Shown: positions 16,077-24,758 of the stretch, piece after piece
How the letters are laid out: each line of letters begins with the position of its first letter
Position numbering within the stretch: position 1 is the stretch's first letter
Source: DATMER01 sp036266195
Lineage (GTDB): Bacteria; Acidobacteriota; Thermoanaerobaculia; Multivoradales; UBA5704
Direction of reading: 5' to 3'
Assembly (NCBI GenBank): GCA_036266195.1
Contig: DATANP010000428.1
Location: forward strand, 1-29,854
Length of the DNA: 29,854 nt
Notes under the pieces: model-generated
Seen by the model: only the letters and a program-made list of their open reading frames with translations
Databases searched by the model: none
Told to the model about the DNA's origin: nothing
Translations under genes and position numbers: made by a program

Positions 16077-16538
16077 TCAGCCTTTCTCCTGCCTCATCTT
16101 CCCATAGGAACGGTACCGGCCGGTCACCAGGTGCCAGGTTCCCTTTCGTTTTAAATCTTCGAGCGCTTTGCTGGTGGCCTTTCGGACCGCGGCCTCGCTT
16201 CCGCCGACGGAGTCCCACTTGAACCCGACGAGCTCGAGGTGGCAGCCGCGAAAGGGGTAGGAGTCTGGAATGGCGATCAGGCCATCGATGATCGCCTCCG
16301 CGATGGCATGTACGATCCGCTGCGTGTAGTCCGGATCGAAGTCCTCAGGCCAGATGACGTTGGTCTCGAACGAGAGATCGTCGGCGGGAAGAGCACGGAA
16401 GCGTACGTAGGCGTAGCTCGAAGGATGACCGAATTGACCTTTGAATTCGTAGTCGCATTCGAAGGGTTCGACAAGACGCCGGTAGTTGCAGGCCGTCTTT
16501 TGCAGGTCCCAGTTTTCGAAGAGACTTGATTCATTCAT
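16077..16538 (-). CDS. Stand-alone EF-G domain IV-like protein (hypothetical)
   Basis: A 153-residue protein. From about residue 28 to 132 it can be laid along domain IV of elongation factor G: FKGQFGHPSSYAYVRFRALP corresponds to the GG.GQYAHV strand, IVHAIAEAIIDGLIAIPDSY to the AVEKGIxEALxxG helix, PFRGCHLELVGFKWDS to the YPVxDVxVxLxDGxYHxVD strand pair, and EAAVRKATSKALEDL to the final S.E.AFxxAAxxAF helix. No GTPase, domain III or domain V is present. The start at 16538 follows a short GAGG and a TATTCT box 9 nt upstream; an ATG further upstream adds residues without similarity. The fold call is by eye and the function unknown: a ribosome-binding factor, a toxin-type ribosome mimic or a reused fold are all possible. 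Confidence 0.6.
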   Translation of the reverse strand: MNESSLFENWDLQKTACNYRRLVEPFECDYEFKGQFGHPSSYAYVRFRALPADDLSFETNVIWPEDFDPDYTQRIVHAIAEAIIDGLIAIPDSYPFRGCHLELVGFKWDSVGGSEAAVRKATSKALEDLKRKGTWHLVTGRYRSYGKMRQEKG

Positions 16539-16884
16539 ATGCCTCAGAGAATAACACCCGGTGACGAGGTGTGCGGAGCACATTGACCCCGCACACCTCC
16601 GGCGGACCAGCCTCCCCTGAAAGCCGGTCTCCGGGTGCGGAACGGCAGCAGCCTTGGACTCGGTGGCCGCCGTTCCTCCATGTTGTCAATGAACCACGCC
16701 AGCGGTGCTTCAGCTACGCTGAAGCACCGGTCTGTCCGCTCATGATACCCGGCCGACTGTAAATCTGAGCCGGTCACTGCCAAATTCGTAAGTAGTTACA
16801 GAAATCAGGCCCCTCAAAACGGAAATCGGGCTCTGTCAATCGGCGGGCGTCCTCCCCGAGGACGATTTGGGCATCTCGGAGGCG
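16539..16884. other. Intergenic stretch with a strong hairpin, no gene seen
   Basis: Between the EF-G-IV-like gene and the repeat array no ORF has recognisable similarity or a ribosome-binding site. GC is lower than in the neighbouring genes. The main structure is the 12-bp hairpin listed separately. The upstream end presumably contains the promoter of the minus-strand gene at 16538. Confidence 0.4.
16703..16729. repeat. Perfect 12-bp inverted repeat (hairpin, 3-nt loop)
   Basis: CGGTGCTTCAGC (16703-16714), TAC, GCTGAAGCACCG (16718-16729). There is no T-run on either side, so it is not a standard intrinsic terminator. It could be a REP/BIME-like element, a protein site or a structured RNA. 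Confidence 0.75.
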
Positions 16885-17151
16885 TTGCAACGTTCTCCAG
16901 CGTGTTGCAACTCTCCCTGTTGCAATGTCGACTTCCCTGTTGCGATGTCGATTGCCCTGTTGCAATGTAAGCTTCTCCACGCCGTTGCAAACTGCCCCGG
17001 GCCAATGTCAACTGCCCTGGGTCCTTGCAAGCTTCCTCAAGCCAATGTCAACTCCTCTGGACCGTTGCAAACTCATCCGGACCAATGTCAACTGCCCTGG
17101 CGCAATGCAAGGTGCCCTGTTGCAATGCGACGTTACGTTGCAACAGAGCAG
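16885..17151. repeat. Degenerate short-repeat array, about 20 bp per unit with a 40-bp dimeric core
   Basis: About 14 units, most beginning TTGCAA or CCAATG and continuing with CAACTGCCCTGG-like sequence. TTGCAA occurs at 16885, 16905, 16920, 16960, 16985, 17025, 17065, 17120 and 17138, with a TTGCGA variant at 16940. From 16985 to 17104 the units pair into a 40-bp period repeated three times: TTGCAA-(N10)-[GA]CCAATGTCAACT-rich half, starts at 16985, 17025 and 17065. The repeats are not a multiple of three and the short ORFs crossing them carry no domain. It lies between two genes and precedes the terminator of the BNR gene. Confidence 0.8.
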
Positions 17152-17171
17152 CTTACGGACTTCGCGGACGG

Positions 17172-17206
17172 AAAAAGGCCCGCGGACGCCGGAGCGCCCG
17201 CGGGCC
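17172..17206 (-). terminator. Rho-independent terminator of the BNR-repeat gene
   Basis: A 9-bp perfect stem, GGCCCGCGG (17177-17185) with CCGCGGGCC (17198-17206), encloses a 12-nt loop. On the minus strand it is followed by five T's (17176-17172). It lies about 18 nt after the stop codon at 17224. Confidence 0.85.
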
Positions 17207-17223
17207 AGAGGATGGCAACGGGG

Positions 17224-18891
17224 TCAAGGCTCCTGGACAGGAGCGGTCCAGATCTCTTCCTTGGCGTTGTTGCGGCGGTCGGTCCACGACGGGAAGAACT
17301 TGCCGGCGTAGGCCGAGAGGCTGTTGTAGTCGCCGTACTGGTTGCCCGAGTCGGCGCCGGCCACGGTCTCGTCGGTCATGGCCGTGCTCACCTTGGTCGC
17401 CGCGCTCCAGGTCACGCCGCCGTCCGAGGAGGACTGGAAGTAGACGTCGGTCTTCTTGCGGGTCGCATCGTTGACCGTGTCGTAGTACATGACGCCGATG
17501 CGGCCGGTGGTCTCGTCTACCACGAACCACTGGTTGAACTGGTCGTTCTTGGACGCCTGGTTGTTGATCATGACCGGCGCGCCCCAGGTGGTGCCGCCGT
17601 CGGTCGAGCGCGCGAACCAGACGCGGGTCTTGCACGAGGAGGCGGCGTTGCTGCCGGGCTCGTTGGTGGCGGAGGTGCAGCCGGTCTCGCCGGTGAGGTC
17701 GACCCAGGTCGCATAGACGTTGCTGCCATAGGCGCCGCCCGAGACGTAGATCAGGGCGCGGCGGTTGTTGAAGGACGGGATGCCGATGTCGTAGCCGTCG
17801 AAGGTGGTGGCGATGACCTTGCCGGCACCCCAGCTCGCGCCGCCGTTGGTCGACTTGGCGACGACGATCCTGCGGTTGGTCGTGGTCGGCCAGAAGACGA
17901 AGGCGTCGCCGGCGAGGTTGGTGCGCACGTCACAGCCGATGGCGGTGCCGGAGGACTCGGCGCCGCTGACCTGGATGGGGGTGGCGCCCCAGCCGGCCGC
18001 GGTGCGGCGGTTCACATAGAGCGGAGTGCCGTTGTGCCAGCAGACGTAGATGGTGTCCTTGTAGGGCGAGGTCGCACTGTGGTCGGCCCACATGATCTGC
18101 TTGTCCGTGGACTTCTGGGTGCCCGAGAAGGTGGCGTCCGACGTCCAGGTGACGCCGTTGTTGGTCGACTTGAAGGCGCGCATCTTCAGGATGTTGCCCT
18201 TGATGCCGATGCTGGTGGACCAGGCGGTGCCGTTGGAGGTCCAGTCGACGGTCGGGTCGGAGTGGTACGAGTCGGTACCCAGCGGCAGGAAGGTCTGGCC
18301 CCAGGTGGCGCCGCCGTCGCTGGAGTAGAACTGGGCCTGCTGGCCGCTGGCCGAGATGTTGTTCGAGGCCGCGACGACCAGGTTCGGGTTCCAGTAGTTG
18401 ATGCGGATGTCGGACTCGCTGCGCGGGCTGGTCTGCGCGCCCGAGGTCCGCACGTTGGTGCCGACGGTGGCGGCTCCGGCGATGACGTCCATATCGCCGA
18501 TATCGCCGTCCGGGGCGGCTTCGACGTCGGCCATGGTCGGCCGCAGCTCCTGGTGGCTCACCATCCACTCGTAGACCTCGTGGAGGACGCGCGGATAGCC
18601 CTTGGTCGGATCCTCGCGGTCGTAGGTGAGCTCGGGGTGGCCCTTGCGGAACCAGACGCGGAGCCAGGCCGGCACCGGGATGGTGTCGTTGGCCTCCTCC
18701 GGGAACAGCATGCCGAAGTCCTGGTTCTCGTAGACCAGGGCTTCGAGGGCGGTGCCCGGACGGACATGGTCCTTCTTGAGCTGCTTGTCGATGGACGGCC
18801 AGCCCGGAGTTGCGGGCTGAGCGGCCATCGCGGGGGCGGCGGCTGCGGCGATCAGCAGCGCCACCGGGGCGAACTTGAACCATTTGCGCAT
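17224..18891 (-). CDS. Secreted BNR/Asp-box (sialidase-like) beta-propeller protein
   Basis: A 555-residue exported protein. A signal peptide (MRKWFKFAPVALLIAAAAAP, AMA-A cleavage) is followed by a region of about 140 residues with no known motif, then a propeller bearing five Asp boxes (S-x-D-G-G-x-T-W type): residues 190-197, 242-249, 347-354, 429-436 and 488-495. Asp boxes mark sialidase and other BNR-repeat folds. The arginine triad and catalytic Tyr/Glu of true sialidases cannot be assigned with confidence by eye, so a glycan-active enzyme or a purely binding propeller are both open. The start at 18891 has a strong GGAGGAG Shine-Dalgarno 5 nt upstream. A terminator closes the gene. It may be expressed independently of the upstream metallopeptidase, which has its own terminator. 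Confidence 0.85.
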   Translation of the reverse strand: MRKWFKFAPVALLIAAAAAPAMAAQPATPGWPSIDKQLKKDHVRPGTALEALVYENQDFGMLFPEEANDTIPVPAWLRVWFRKGHPELTYDREDPTKGYPRVLHEVYEWMVSHQELRPTMADVEAAPDGDIGDMDVIAGAATVGTNVRTSGAQTSPRSESDIRINYWNPNLVVAASNNISASGQQAQFYSSDGGATWGQTFLPLGTDSYHSDPTVDWTSNGTAWSTSIGIKGNILKMRAFKSTNNGVTWTSDATFSGTQKSTDKQIMWADHSATSPYKDTIYVCWHNGTPLYVNRRTAAGWGATPIQVSGAESSGTAIGCDVRTNLAGDAFVFWPTTTNRRIVVAKSTNGGASWGAGKVIATTFDGYDIGIPSFNNRRALIYVSGGAYGSNVYATWVDLTGETGCTSATNEPGSNAASSCKTRVWFARSTDGGTTWGAPVMINNQASKNDQFNQWFVVDETTGRIGVMYYDTVNDATRKKTDVYFQSSSDGGVTWSAATKVSTAMTDETVAGADSGNQYGDYNSLSAYAGKFFPSWTDRRNNAKEEIWTAPVQEP

Positions 18892-18982
18892 AGAGACTCC
18901 TCCAGATCAACGATCAGTTGACACAGGTGCCTCCGACTAAATGTCCGAGGTCCTTATGAAAATGGAGGTGTCCTGAGGGGAG

Positions 18983-19010
18983 AAAATCGAGCCCCCTCGA
19001 AGGAGGGGGC
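18983..19010 (-). terminator. Rho-independent terminator of the metallopeptidase gene
   Basis: Stem GCCCCCTC (18991-18998) / GAGGGGGC (19003-19010), GAAG loop, and on the minus strand TCGATTTT after it. It begins about 15 nt past the stop codon at 19025 and separates the gene from the BNR gene. Confidence 0.8.
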
Positions 19011-19024
19011 CCGGTGGATGGCGC

Positions 19025-22000
19025 CTACTCCTGGAACCAGCCGTTGACGTCGAGGAGCAGGTGGACCGGCGCGGAGGTGTTCGACTTCACCTGGATGGCG
19101 CCGGCGGGCGACAGGGGCAGTATGGCGTTGTTGGCCCGGTTCTGGCCGGCCAGGAAGTTGATCGAGCTGGTGATGGGCGGCGCCTGATCGGCTGGGAACA
19201 GGCTCAGGTTCCCGCCCGCGCCGGCGCCGACCGCGGTGATGTTGACCGACAGCGCCTTCGCCGTGGCCGGGATTCCGCAGGAGCCGGTGAGGACGAAGGT
19301 CCGGGTCTGGCCCGGGAACAGGGCCGGCCCGCCGTTCGGCGCGTTGGGCTCGCGGGTGTCCACCAGCCGGCAGGGGGCCGCGGTGTAGAAGTCCGTCGGC
19401 GGCGGGGTCGTGTGACAGACGTTTTCGACGACCGCGTTCTCGAAGGACACCGTATCGATGTACCAGCCTTCGAGCGCGTACGAGGAGTCCTCGCCCATGT
19501 GCCAGCGCACCTGGACCTCGTGGCCGGCCCAGGGGCTGAGATCCACGCGGACCTGGGTCATCGTTCCGATCGTGCCCTCGCACCAGGCCTTGAGGCCGCC
19601 GAGCGGGTTGCCGGAGTTGTAGATCTGACCGGTGTAGCCGCCCGAGATGAAGGCGGTTCCGGACAGGTAGGTCCACGGTCCGCCGTCGACGGAGATGTCG
19701 AGGAGGCCGCCGTCGAAGCAGCTCTCGAACCGGTAGGTGTGCCAGAAGGAGAGGACGGTGCTCCCGCCCGCGGTGATGGTGGGCGAGACCAGGACCCGGT
19801 GCGAGGTGTAGCCGTCGGCGACCGAGTGCCAGGAGTGGGTGCCGCTGTGGAACGCGCTCTGCGACCTCTCCCAGGTGTTGGTGCCGCTCAGGGCGGCGTA
19901 GGTCCAGCCGTCGAGGTCGAAGCCGTCCGCCGCCTCGAAGGTGTCGGTGAGGGTGACCGGCAGGACGAGGGGGCCGGTGGGAGTGCCGAAGAGGCGCACG
20001 AGGTTCGTGTCCACCTGGCCGTTCGCGGTGTCCTTGGAGCGCACGATGTAGTAGTAGGTGGTGCCGACGTTCAGGGCTCCGGTGTCCTGGAAGCTCGTGC
20101 CGGTGAGGCCGGTCGCGATACGGTTCGCGGCCGAGGGGACGAAGCCCGGATCGGTGGAGCGGAACACGTCGTAGGTGGCCGGACCACCGCAGTGGGCGTT
20201 GGCCGGCGCCCAGGTGATCGCGAGCGCGCAGGTGGAGGACACCTGGTCCTCGACCTCGGCCACGCCCGCGAAGGTCGGCGTCACGGTGCAGGCCCCGGTG
20301 GGACTGGCCTGCACGCAGCCGGAGGGATCCGACTCGCAGAAGCCGGTGGAGTCGAGGCCGGTCACGGAGTAGGCCCAGGTGACGCCGCCCGAGACCGGGC
20401 TGTCCAGGTACGGCGAGCCGGCCACGGCGTTCGCGACGCGGGTGAACGGCTCGTGCGCGGCACAGGTGCCGAGCGCGCGGTAGACGTTGAAGGAGCTCGA
20501 GGCGGGCGTGCCGTTGCTCCAGGAGAGCTGGACCTGGTTGTTGGCCGGCGTGGTGGCGGTGCCGATCACCGGCGCGCCGGTGCAGGCGTGGGGCACGCAG
20601 GTGCTGACGTTCACGTCGTCGAGATACCAGCCGTAGGAGGAGACGACGCAGTCGGTGATGGTCTCGAAGGAGACCCGGATGGAGTGCCCGCCGCATCCCG
20701 TGGCGCTGCCCGCGGCCACGCAGGCGGTGTCGAGGTTGACGGTGGTCTGCACGAAGCCGGACGATATCCCGGTGAACACCGGCGTGCCGACGACGCCGGG
20801 CGGCGGGCAGGAGTTGTAGACGGTGCGGTCGTAGTTGTAGCCGGACAGGGCCGAGGCCGGCACCTGGACCCAGGGTCCGCCGTCCACGGAGATCTTCAGG
20901 GTGCCGCCGTCGTAGCCGTATTCGAAACTGCGGCTGTGCCAGAAGCTGAGCCGGTTGAGGCCGGCGCCTGCCGGAATGGCGAAGCCCAGGGCTCCATCCC
21001 CCGGAGGCCAGACGCCGGAGTGCTCGCCGTTCGTGTAGAAGTCGGAGCAACCCTGTCCGCCGAAGCGGAAGATGTCGTTGCCGCCGTGTGCCTGGCAGGC
21101 CTGGACGCCGCGCCAGGAGGAGGTCGTCGCCGTGAAGTTCTCCACGGTCCAGCCGGCAAGGCCGGGTTCGTTCGGGCCCTCGAAACCGCTCTGGTAGAGC
21201 GTCTCCGTCTGGCAGGGCGTCGTGCCGGCCCCCGCGGTGTTCGAGTCGGTCGAAACGCAGTTGTCGCCGGTCGCGGCCCGCACTCGGTAGTAGCGGATCG
21301 TGCCCGGGTCCAGGTTGCCGTCGGAGTAGGTGGTGGCTGCCGGCAAAGACGCGATCTGGGTGAACGGACCGGCCGCGGAGGTGGCGCGGAAGACCCGGTA
21401 TTCCGATGCGCCGGGGACGGCGTTCCAGGAGAGATTGATCCGGTCGATGCCTCCGGAGGTGGCGACCAGGTTGGCCGGCGCCGACGGCGGGGAGTCGCAC
21501 GGTGGCTCCTGCGGCATGGCCGACTGGCACTCGGTGGGCGCCGCGGAGCAGGCCGCGTTGCCGGCGCCGTGGGACACGAGGCGGTAGGAGTAGGTCAGGC
21601 CGTTGGCCACCGCGAGGTCGGTGAACGAGGCGCCGGTCAGGCCGCTCGCGATCCGCACGAACCCGCTGTTGCAGCCGGCCTCGGAGCGAAACACGTCGAA
21701 TTCGGCGCCCGCGGTGGCGCCCGACCAGGAGAGGGCGACCTGCCGGTTGCCGGGGGTGGCCCCGAGGGTGGGGACCGCGGGCGGCGTGCAGCCGGAGAAG
21801 CAGGTGTTCGCCCCGGGGTCGCCGGCGCAGGCCATGCCGTGGCGGTTCAAGGCGGCGAAGATCTGGCACGAGTGGGGGGTGCCGTTCGCGAGGTTGCCGT
21901 CGTCGTCGTCCGCGGCGCGCAGGGTGCGGAAGAGCGCGCCCGCGGCGCAGCCGTCGGAGGTCCAGGGGATGGTAGAGTTGTGGCAGACGAAGGCCGAGGT

Positions 22001-23788
22001 GGACGTGGGCCGGCTCACGTACCAGAGGCGCTCGGTGGTCGCCCAGGCCGCGGCGCTCCCGGGGGTGGGCAGGTCGCGGTTGGCGAGGTCCCACACCGCC
22101 TCGGACATGACGTAGGACTCGCAGTGCCCCTCCCCGCCGCAGGGGCCGTCATAGCCGCCGCCGCCCGGGCAGCGCACGCGGGTGAAGTTCTCCACGGTGT
22201 GCGCCGTGTTCGAGGTGTGCTTCGCCCAGTCCACGTCGCGCACGCCGGTGCAGGAGGTGCAGGCGTCGCCGTAGCCGGCGCAGTTGGTGGTCCGGAAGCC
22301 CTGGCCCATGCACGAGTCGTGGAGCAGGAGGGCGGCCGTGATGTCGGCGTAGCCCTCGCCGGTGCCGTTGTCGGCCGAGAAGCCGTTGCCGTCGTTGCTG
22401 TCCAGGCCGTGGCCGTACTCGTGGAGCGACACCGCGGCGATCTCGCCGGTGTTGCCGCAGCCGGAGCCGGAGCGGAAGAAGTTGACCGAGAACCCGTCCC
22501 AGTAGGCGTTGCAGACGCTCTGGATGTTGACGTTGACCGGGAGCTGGGCGTTCAGCCAGGTGTTGGACGGAAGCCAGCCGCGGCCGATCTCCTTGGCCCG
22601 GTTGACGTGGTAGAACTGGGTGCGGGCGGAGTGGGTGTTGCCGGCACCGCCGGAGCCCGGGGTGGTGCAGTCGGTGCCGGTCGAGGTGCCGAAGAGGAGG
22701 CTGCCCAGGGCGTTCGAGGTCAGGGAGATCGATCCGCAGCTGTCGTTGATGTCCACGTACTGGCCGGTCAGCGTGGAGCTCACGGTGCCGCTGCCCGGGA
22801 AGTTGCCCGCGGAGTCGGTGAAGCCGCCGGTCGAGAGGTCCGCGTACGGCATGGGCAGCACGGTCTCGTCGTTGAAGATGTAGGACTTGGGGTAGACGCC
22901 GCCGTTGGCCTTCGCATAGGCGTTGACGTCGCGGAATTCGAGCAGCAGGCCGCTGGCGGCGTCGACGCGGGCGCGCCAGGTGCCCATGGAGCCGCGGCGG
23001 CGGAAGGTGAATTCCCAGACCCGGAGAACGCCGCGCTCGCCGTCGCTCTCCTCCAAGACCGCGGGTATGAGCCTGGCGGTGCCGCCGTCGAGGAACTGGT
23101 CCGCGGCGCTCATGCCGCCGACGTAGCCGGCGAAGGTGGCGAGGGCCTCCTTGCGGCCCACCCTCCCGGCCGGCACGCGGGAGCCCGGCGCCGGCAGGTT
23201 CTCGGTTCCGAACTGGATCAGGTTGCCGTTGTTGATCCGGAGCACGACCCGGGCACCCTCGACCGTCATGCCGTCGAGGACCACGTCGAAGTCCACGTTC
23301 CAGAGGTGGGAGTCGGTCCGGCCGGAGCGGCTCTTGGACAGCACGAGGGTGTCCGGGTCCACGCCCAGGGCGGTGGCGACGCGCGGCAGGAAGGAGCGGG
23401 CGATCGCCTCCAGGTCCTGGAGACCGGGCGTGCCATGGGCTTCCAGCGAGTTGCCCGCGCCGGCAATCCAGGGCAGGCCGGCGCCTTCGGCGTAGTCGAT
23501 GCGGCCGGTGCGGCGGTCCACGTAACCCTTCCAGGGCCCGCCGGCGGTCGCGAGGAACCCCTGCCACTCGTCCCGCACTTCGGAGGGCAGCCCGGCCGCG
23601 GCGCCCTCGAAGGGGGTGGCGGCGGTGGACGTCCGCAGGCGGGAGTCGACCGTCGCCAGGCCGGCGAGCGGATCATCCGGCTCCCGGACAACCTGGGCCG
23701 CCGCCGGAGCGAGGCTGCCCAGGAAGACCGCGAGCAGGAATGGTAGGGTGTGGAGACAGAGAGCAGACAACCGGCCGTTGAAGTGCAT
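19025..23788 (-). CDS. Large secreted zinc metallopeptidase with Fn3 and adhesion-type domains
   Basis: A 1587-residue exported protein. The signal peptide (LHTLPFLLAVFLGSLAPAAA) leads to a propeptide-like region of about 40-300 with FTP/PepSY-type strands (VDFDVVLDGMTVEGARVVLR). The catalytic domain contains SLHEYGHGLD (HExxH at 456-460) and GEGYADI (Glu478 as probable third zinc ligand), with many cysteines suggesting disulphides. From about 640 there are Fn3-like modules (QVALSWS, FDVFRSEAG; INLSWNAVPGASEYRVFRAT; QLSWSNGTPASSSFNVYRAL) alternating with two jelly-roll or MAM-like domains (SGFEGPNEPGLAGWTVENF; TFEAADGFDLDGWTYA). The C-terminus of about 120 residues (CRLVDTREP, LTGSCGIPATAKALSVNITA, LLLDVNGWFQE) is a recurring beta-sandwich tail of secreted proteins in this kind of bacterium. 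The start at 23788 is fixed by the signal peptide. Confidence 0.9.
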   Translation of the reverse strand: MHFNGRLSALCLHTLPFLLAVFLGSLAPAAAQVVREPDDPLAGLATVDSRLRTSTAATPFEGAAAGLPSEVRDEWQGFLATAGGPWKGYVDRRTGRIDYAEGAGLPWIAGAGNSLEAHGTPGLQDLEAIARSFLPRVATALGVDPDTLVLSKSRSGRTDSHLWNVDFDVVLDGMTVEGARVVLRINNGNLIQFGTENLPAPGSRVPAGRVGRKEALATFAGYVGGMSAADQFLDGGTARLIPAVLEESDGERGVLRVWEFTFRRRGSMGTWRARVDAASGLLLEFRDVNAYAKANGGVYPKSYIFNDETVLPMPYADLSTGGFTDSAGNFPGSGTVSSTLTGQYVDINDSCGSISLTSNALGSLLFGTSTGTDCTTPGSGGAGNTHSARTQFYHVNRAKEIGRGWLPSNTWLNAQLPVNVNIQSVCNAYWDGFSVNFFRSGSGCGNTGEIAAVSLHEYGHGLDSNDGNGFSADNGTGEGYADITAALLLHDSCMGQGFRTTNCAGYGDACTSCTGVRDVDWAKHTSNTAHTVENFTRVRCPGGGGYDGPCGGEGHCESYVMSEAVWDLANRDLPTPGSAAAWATTERLWYVSRPTSTSAFVCHNSTIPWTSDGCAAGALFRTLRAADDDDGNLANGTPHSCQIFAALNRHGMACAGDPGANTCFSGCTPPAVPTLGATPGNRQVALSWSGATAGAEFDVFRSEAGCNSGFVRIASGLTGASFTDLAVANGLTYSYRLVSHGAGNAACSAAPTECQSAMPQEPPCDSPPSAPANLVATSGGIDRINLSWNAVPGASEYRVFRATSAAGPFTQIASLPAATTYSDGNLDPGTIRYYRVRAATGDNCVSTDSNTAGAGTTPCQTETLYQSGFEGPNEPGLAGWTVENFTATTSSWRGVQACQAHGGNDIFRFGGQGCSDFYTNGEHSGVWPPGDGALGFAIPAGAGLNRLSFWHSRSFEYGYDGGTLKISVDGGPWVQVPASALSGYNYDRTVYNSCPPPGVVGTPVFTGISSGFVQTTVNLDTACVAAGSATGCGGHSIRVSFETITDCVVSSYGWYLDDVNVSTCVPHACTGAPVIGTATTPANNQVQLSWSNGTPASSSFNVYRALGTCAAHEPFTRVANAVAGSPYLDSPVSGGVTWAYSVTGLDSTGFCESDPSGCVQASPTGACTVTPTFAGVAEVEDQVSSTCALAITWAPANAHCGGPATYDVFRSTDPGFVPSAANRIATGLTGTSFQDTGALNVGTTYYYIVRSKDTANGQVDTNLVRLFGTPTGPLVLPVTLTDTFEAADGFDLDGWTYAALSGTNTWERSQSAFHSGTHSWHSVADGYTSHRVLVSPTITAGGSTVLSFWHTYRFESCFDGGLLDISVDGGPWTYLSGTAFISGGYTGQIYNSGNPLGGLKAWCEGTIGTMTQVRVDLSPWAGHEVQVRWHMGEDSSYALEGWYIDTVSFENAVVENVCHTTPPPTDFYTAAPCRLVDTREPNAPNGGPALFPGQTRTFVLTGSCGIPATAKALSVNITAVGAGAGGNLSLFPADQAPPITSSINFLAGQNRANNAILPLSPAGAIQVKSNTSAPVHLLLDVNGWFQE

Positions 23789-24007
23789 GCGAAAGCCCCT
23801 TTCCCTCGTCAAAGCATTCCAGCATCGAATGACGCCAGCCCCCATTCCATTTCGCGGATCGATGAAAGAAGCCTACCACGCCGACCAGCGGGTGGGCACT
23901 TCGGACTTGCCGGATTTCGCGATCCGAAACACAATACAGCCGTCTTACTCAAGAGACCGCTCGGGGTGCTTTCCTCGGGGAGGGGCTTGCCGAGGCATGG
24001 AGGACGC

Positions 24008-24757
24008 TTGCTGAGAGATTTCCTGCGCCGGATCCCGCTGTTCACGAGCCTGGAGGATGGCCAGCTCCGGCAGCTCGAGGGCATGATCCGGGAGGAGGAC
24101 AGCCCTGCCAAGCGCGTGATCTTCCGCGAGGGGGATCCGGTGGACGCCTTCTATATCGTGAAGGACGGCCTGGTCACGGTGTACCGGGAGGAGAAGGGCA
24201 AGCCGCTCCAGGTGCTGGCCCGGCTGGAGAGCGGCGGCTACTTCGGGGAAATGGGGCTGCTCAACGACAGGGCCCGCCGGTTCGCGTCGGCGCGCACCAC
24301 GCTGCCCTCGGTCCTGCTGCGGATCGAGAAGCCGGACCTGGTCCACCTCCTGGCCGAGATCCCGATCCTGGAGCTGAAGTTCCGCGCCGAGGTCATCCGC
24401 CGGCACGGCATGAACGTTTCGGCGCTGCTCTCGCTGGCCGGCCAGCGCGACGTCCGCATCCGGATCGAGGCGGACGCCGAGATGGTGCTGCCGGACGGCG
24501 ACCGGACGCCGGTCACCCTGGAGAACCTGTCGATCGGCGGTATCGGCCTGTCCGGCCCGGTGCCGGCGCGCTGGGACATCCGGCACCACACCCGCTTCGC
24601 CCTGGCGCTGCCGGACGAGGTGCCACTCCTGGAGGTCGTCGGCACCGTGACCTGGAAGGAAGGGGCCACGGTAGGGATCGCGTTCGATCCGGAGATCACC
24701 AACGATCCCAACCGGATTTACCGGGTCATCCGGACGTTCCTGGACAGCCGGCGGTAG
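24008..24757 (+). CDS. Cyclic-nucleotide-binding domain fused to a PilZ-like domain
   Basis: A protein of about 249 residues. The N-terminal half is a CRP-type cNMP-binding fold: IPLFTSLEDGQLRQLEGMIR, RVIFREGDPVDAFYIVKDGL, and GGYFGEMGLLNDRARRFASA in place of the phosphate-binding cassette (FGE conserved, the following R-S-A replaced by R-F-A-S-A, so ligand binding is uncertain). The C-terminal half looks like PilZ, with NLSIGGIGLSG matching the N-x-S-x-x-G motif and a basic QRDVRIR segment before it. No HTH is present, so it is a second-messenger effector, not a CRP-type activator. The start is uncertain: GGAGG at 23999-24003 fits TTG 24008 (4 nt) or CTG 24011 (7 nt), and the frame is open further upstream with non-domain sequence. 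It converges on the transporter operon with one base between stops. Confidence 0.85.
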   Translation: MLRDFLRRIPLFTSLEDGQLRQLEGMIREEDSPAKRVIFREGDPVDAFYIVKDGLVTVYREEKGKPLQVLARLESGGYFGEMGLLNDRARRFASARTTLPSVLLRIEKPDLVHLLAEIPILELKFRAEVIRRHGMNVSALLSLAGQRDVRIRIEADAEMVLPDGDRTPVTLENLSIGGIGLSGPVPARWDIRHHTRFALALPDEVPLLEVVGTVTWKEGATVGIAFDPEITNDPNRIYRVIRTFLDSRR

Positions 24758-24758
24758 C

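Noticed and set aside
16239..16529. Plus-strand ORF opposite the EF-G-IV-like gene
   Set aside because: No motif and no ribosome-binding site; the minus frame gives the coherent domain-like protein.
16774..17030. Short minus-strand ORFs through the repeat array (LQQG-type peptides)
   Set aside because: The 20-bp period is not a multiple of three, frames overlap one another, and no ribosome-binding site or known domain is visible.
16885..17151. CRISPR array
   Set aside because: Units are about 20 bp, degenerate and contiguous with no unique spacers, and no cas gene is nearby.
18900..18925. Imperfect palindrome upstream of the BNR gene (TCAAC with GTTGA)
   Set aside because: Only 5-bp arms; common by chance and not positioned on a convincing promoter.
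19061..23746. A 1561-codon ORF on the plus strand opposite the metallopeptidase gene
   Set aside because: It is the complement shadow of a GC-rich gene. The minus strand shows a signal peptide, HEYGH zinc motif and Fn3 repeats, while the plus frame is Gly/Ala/Arg-rich with no motif.
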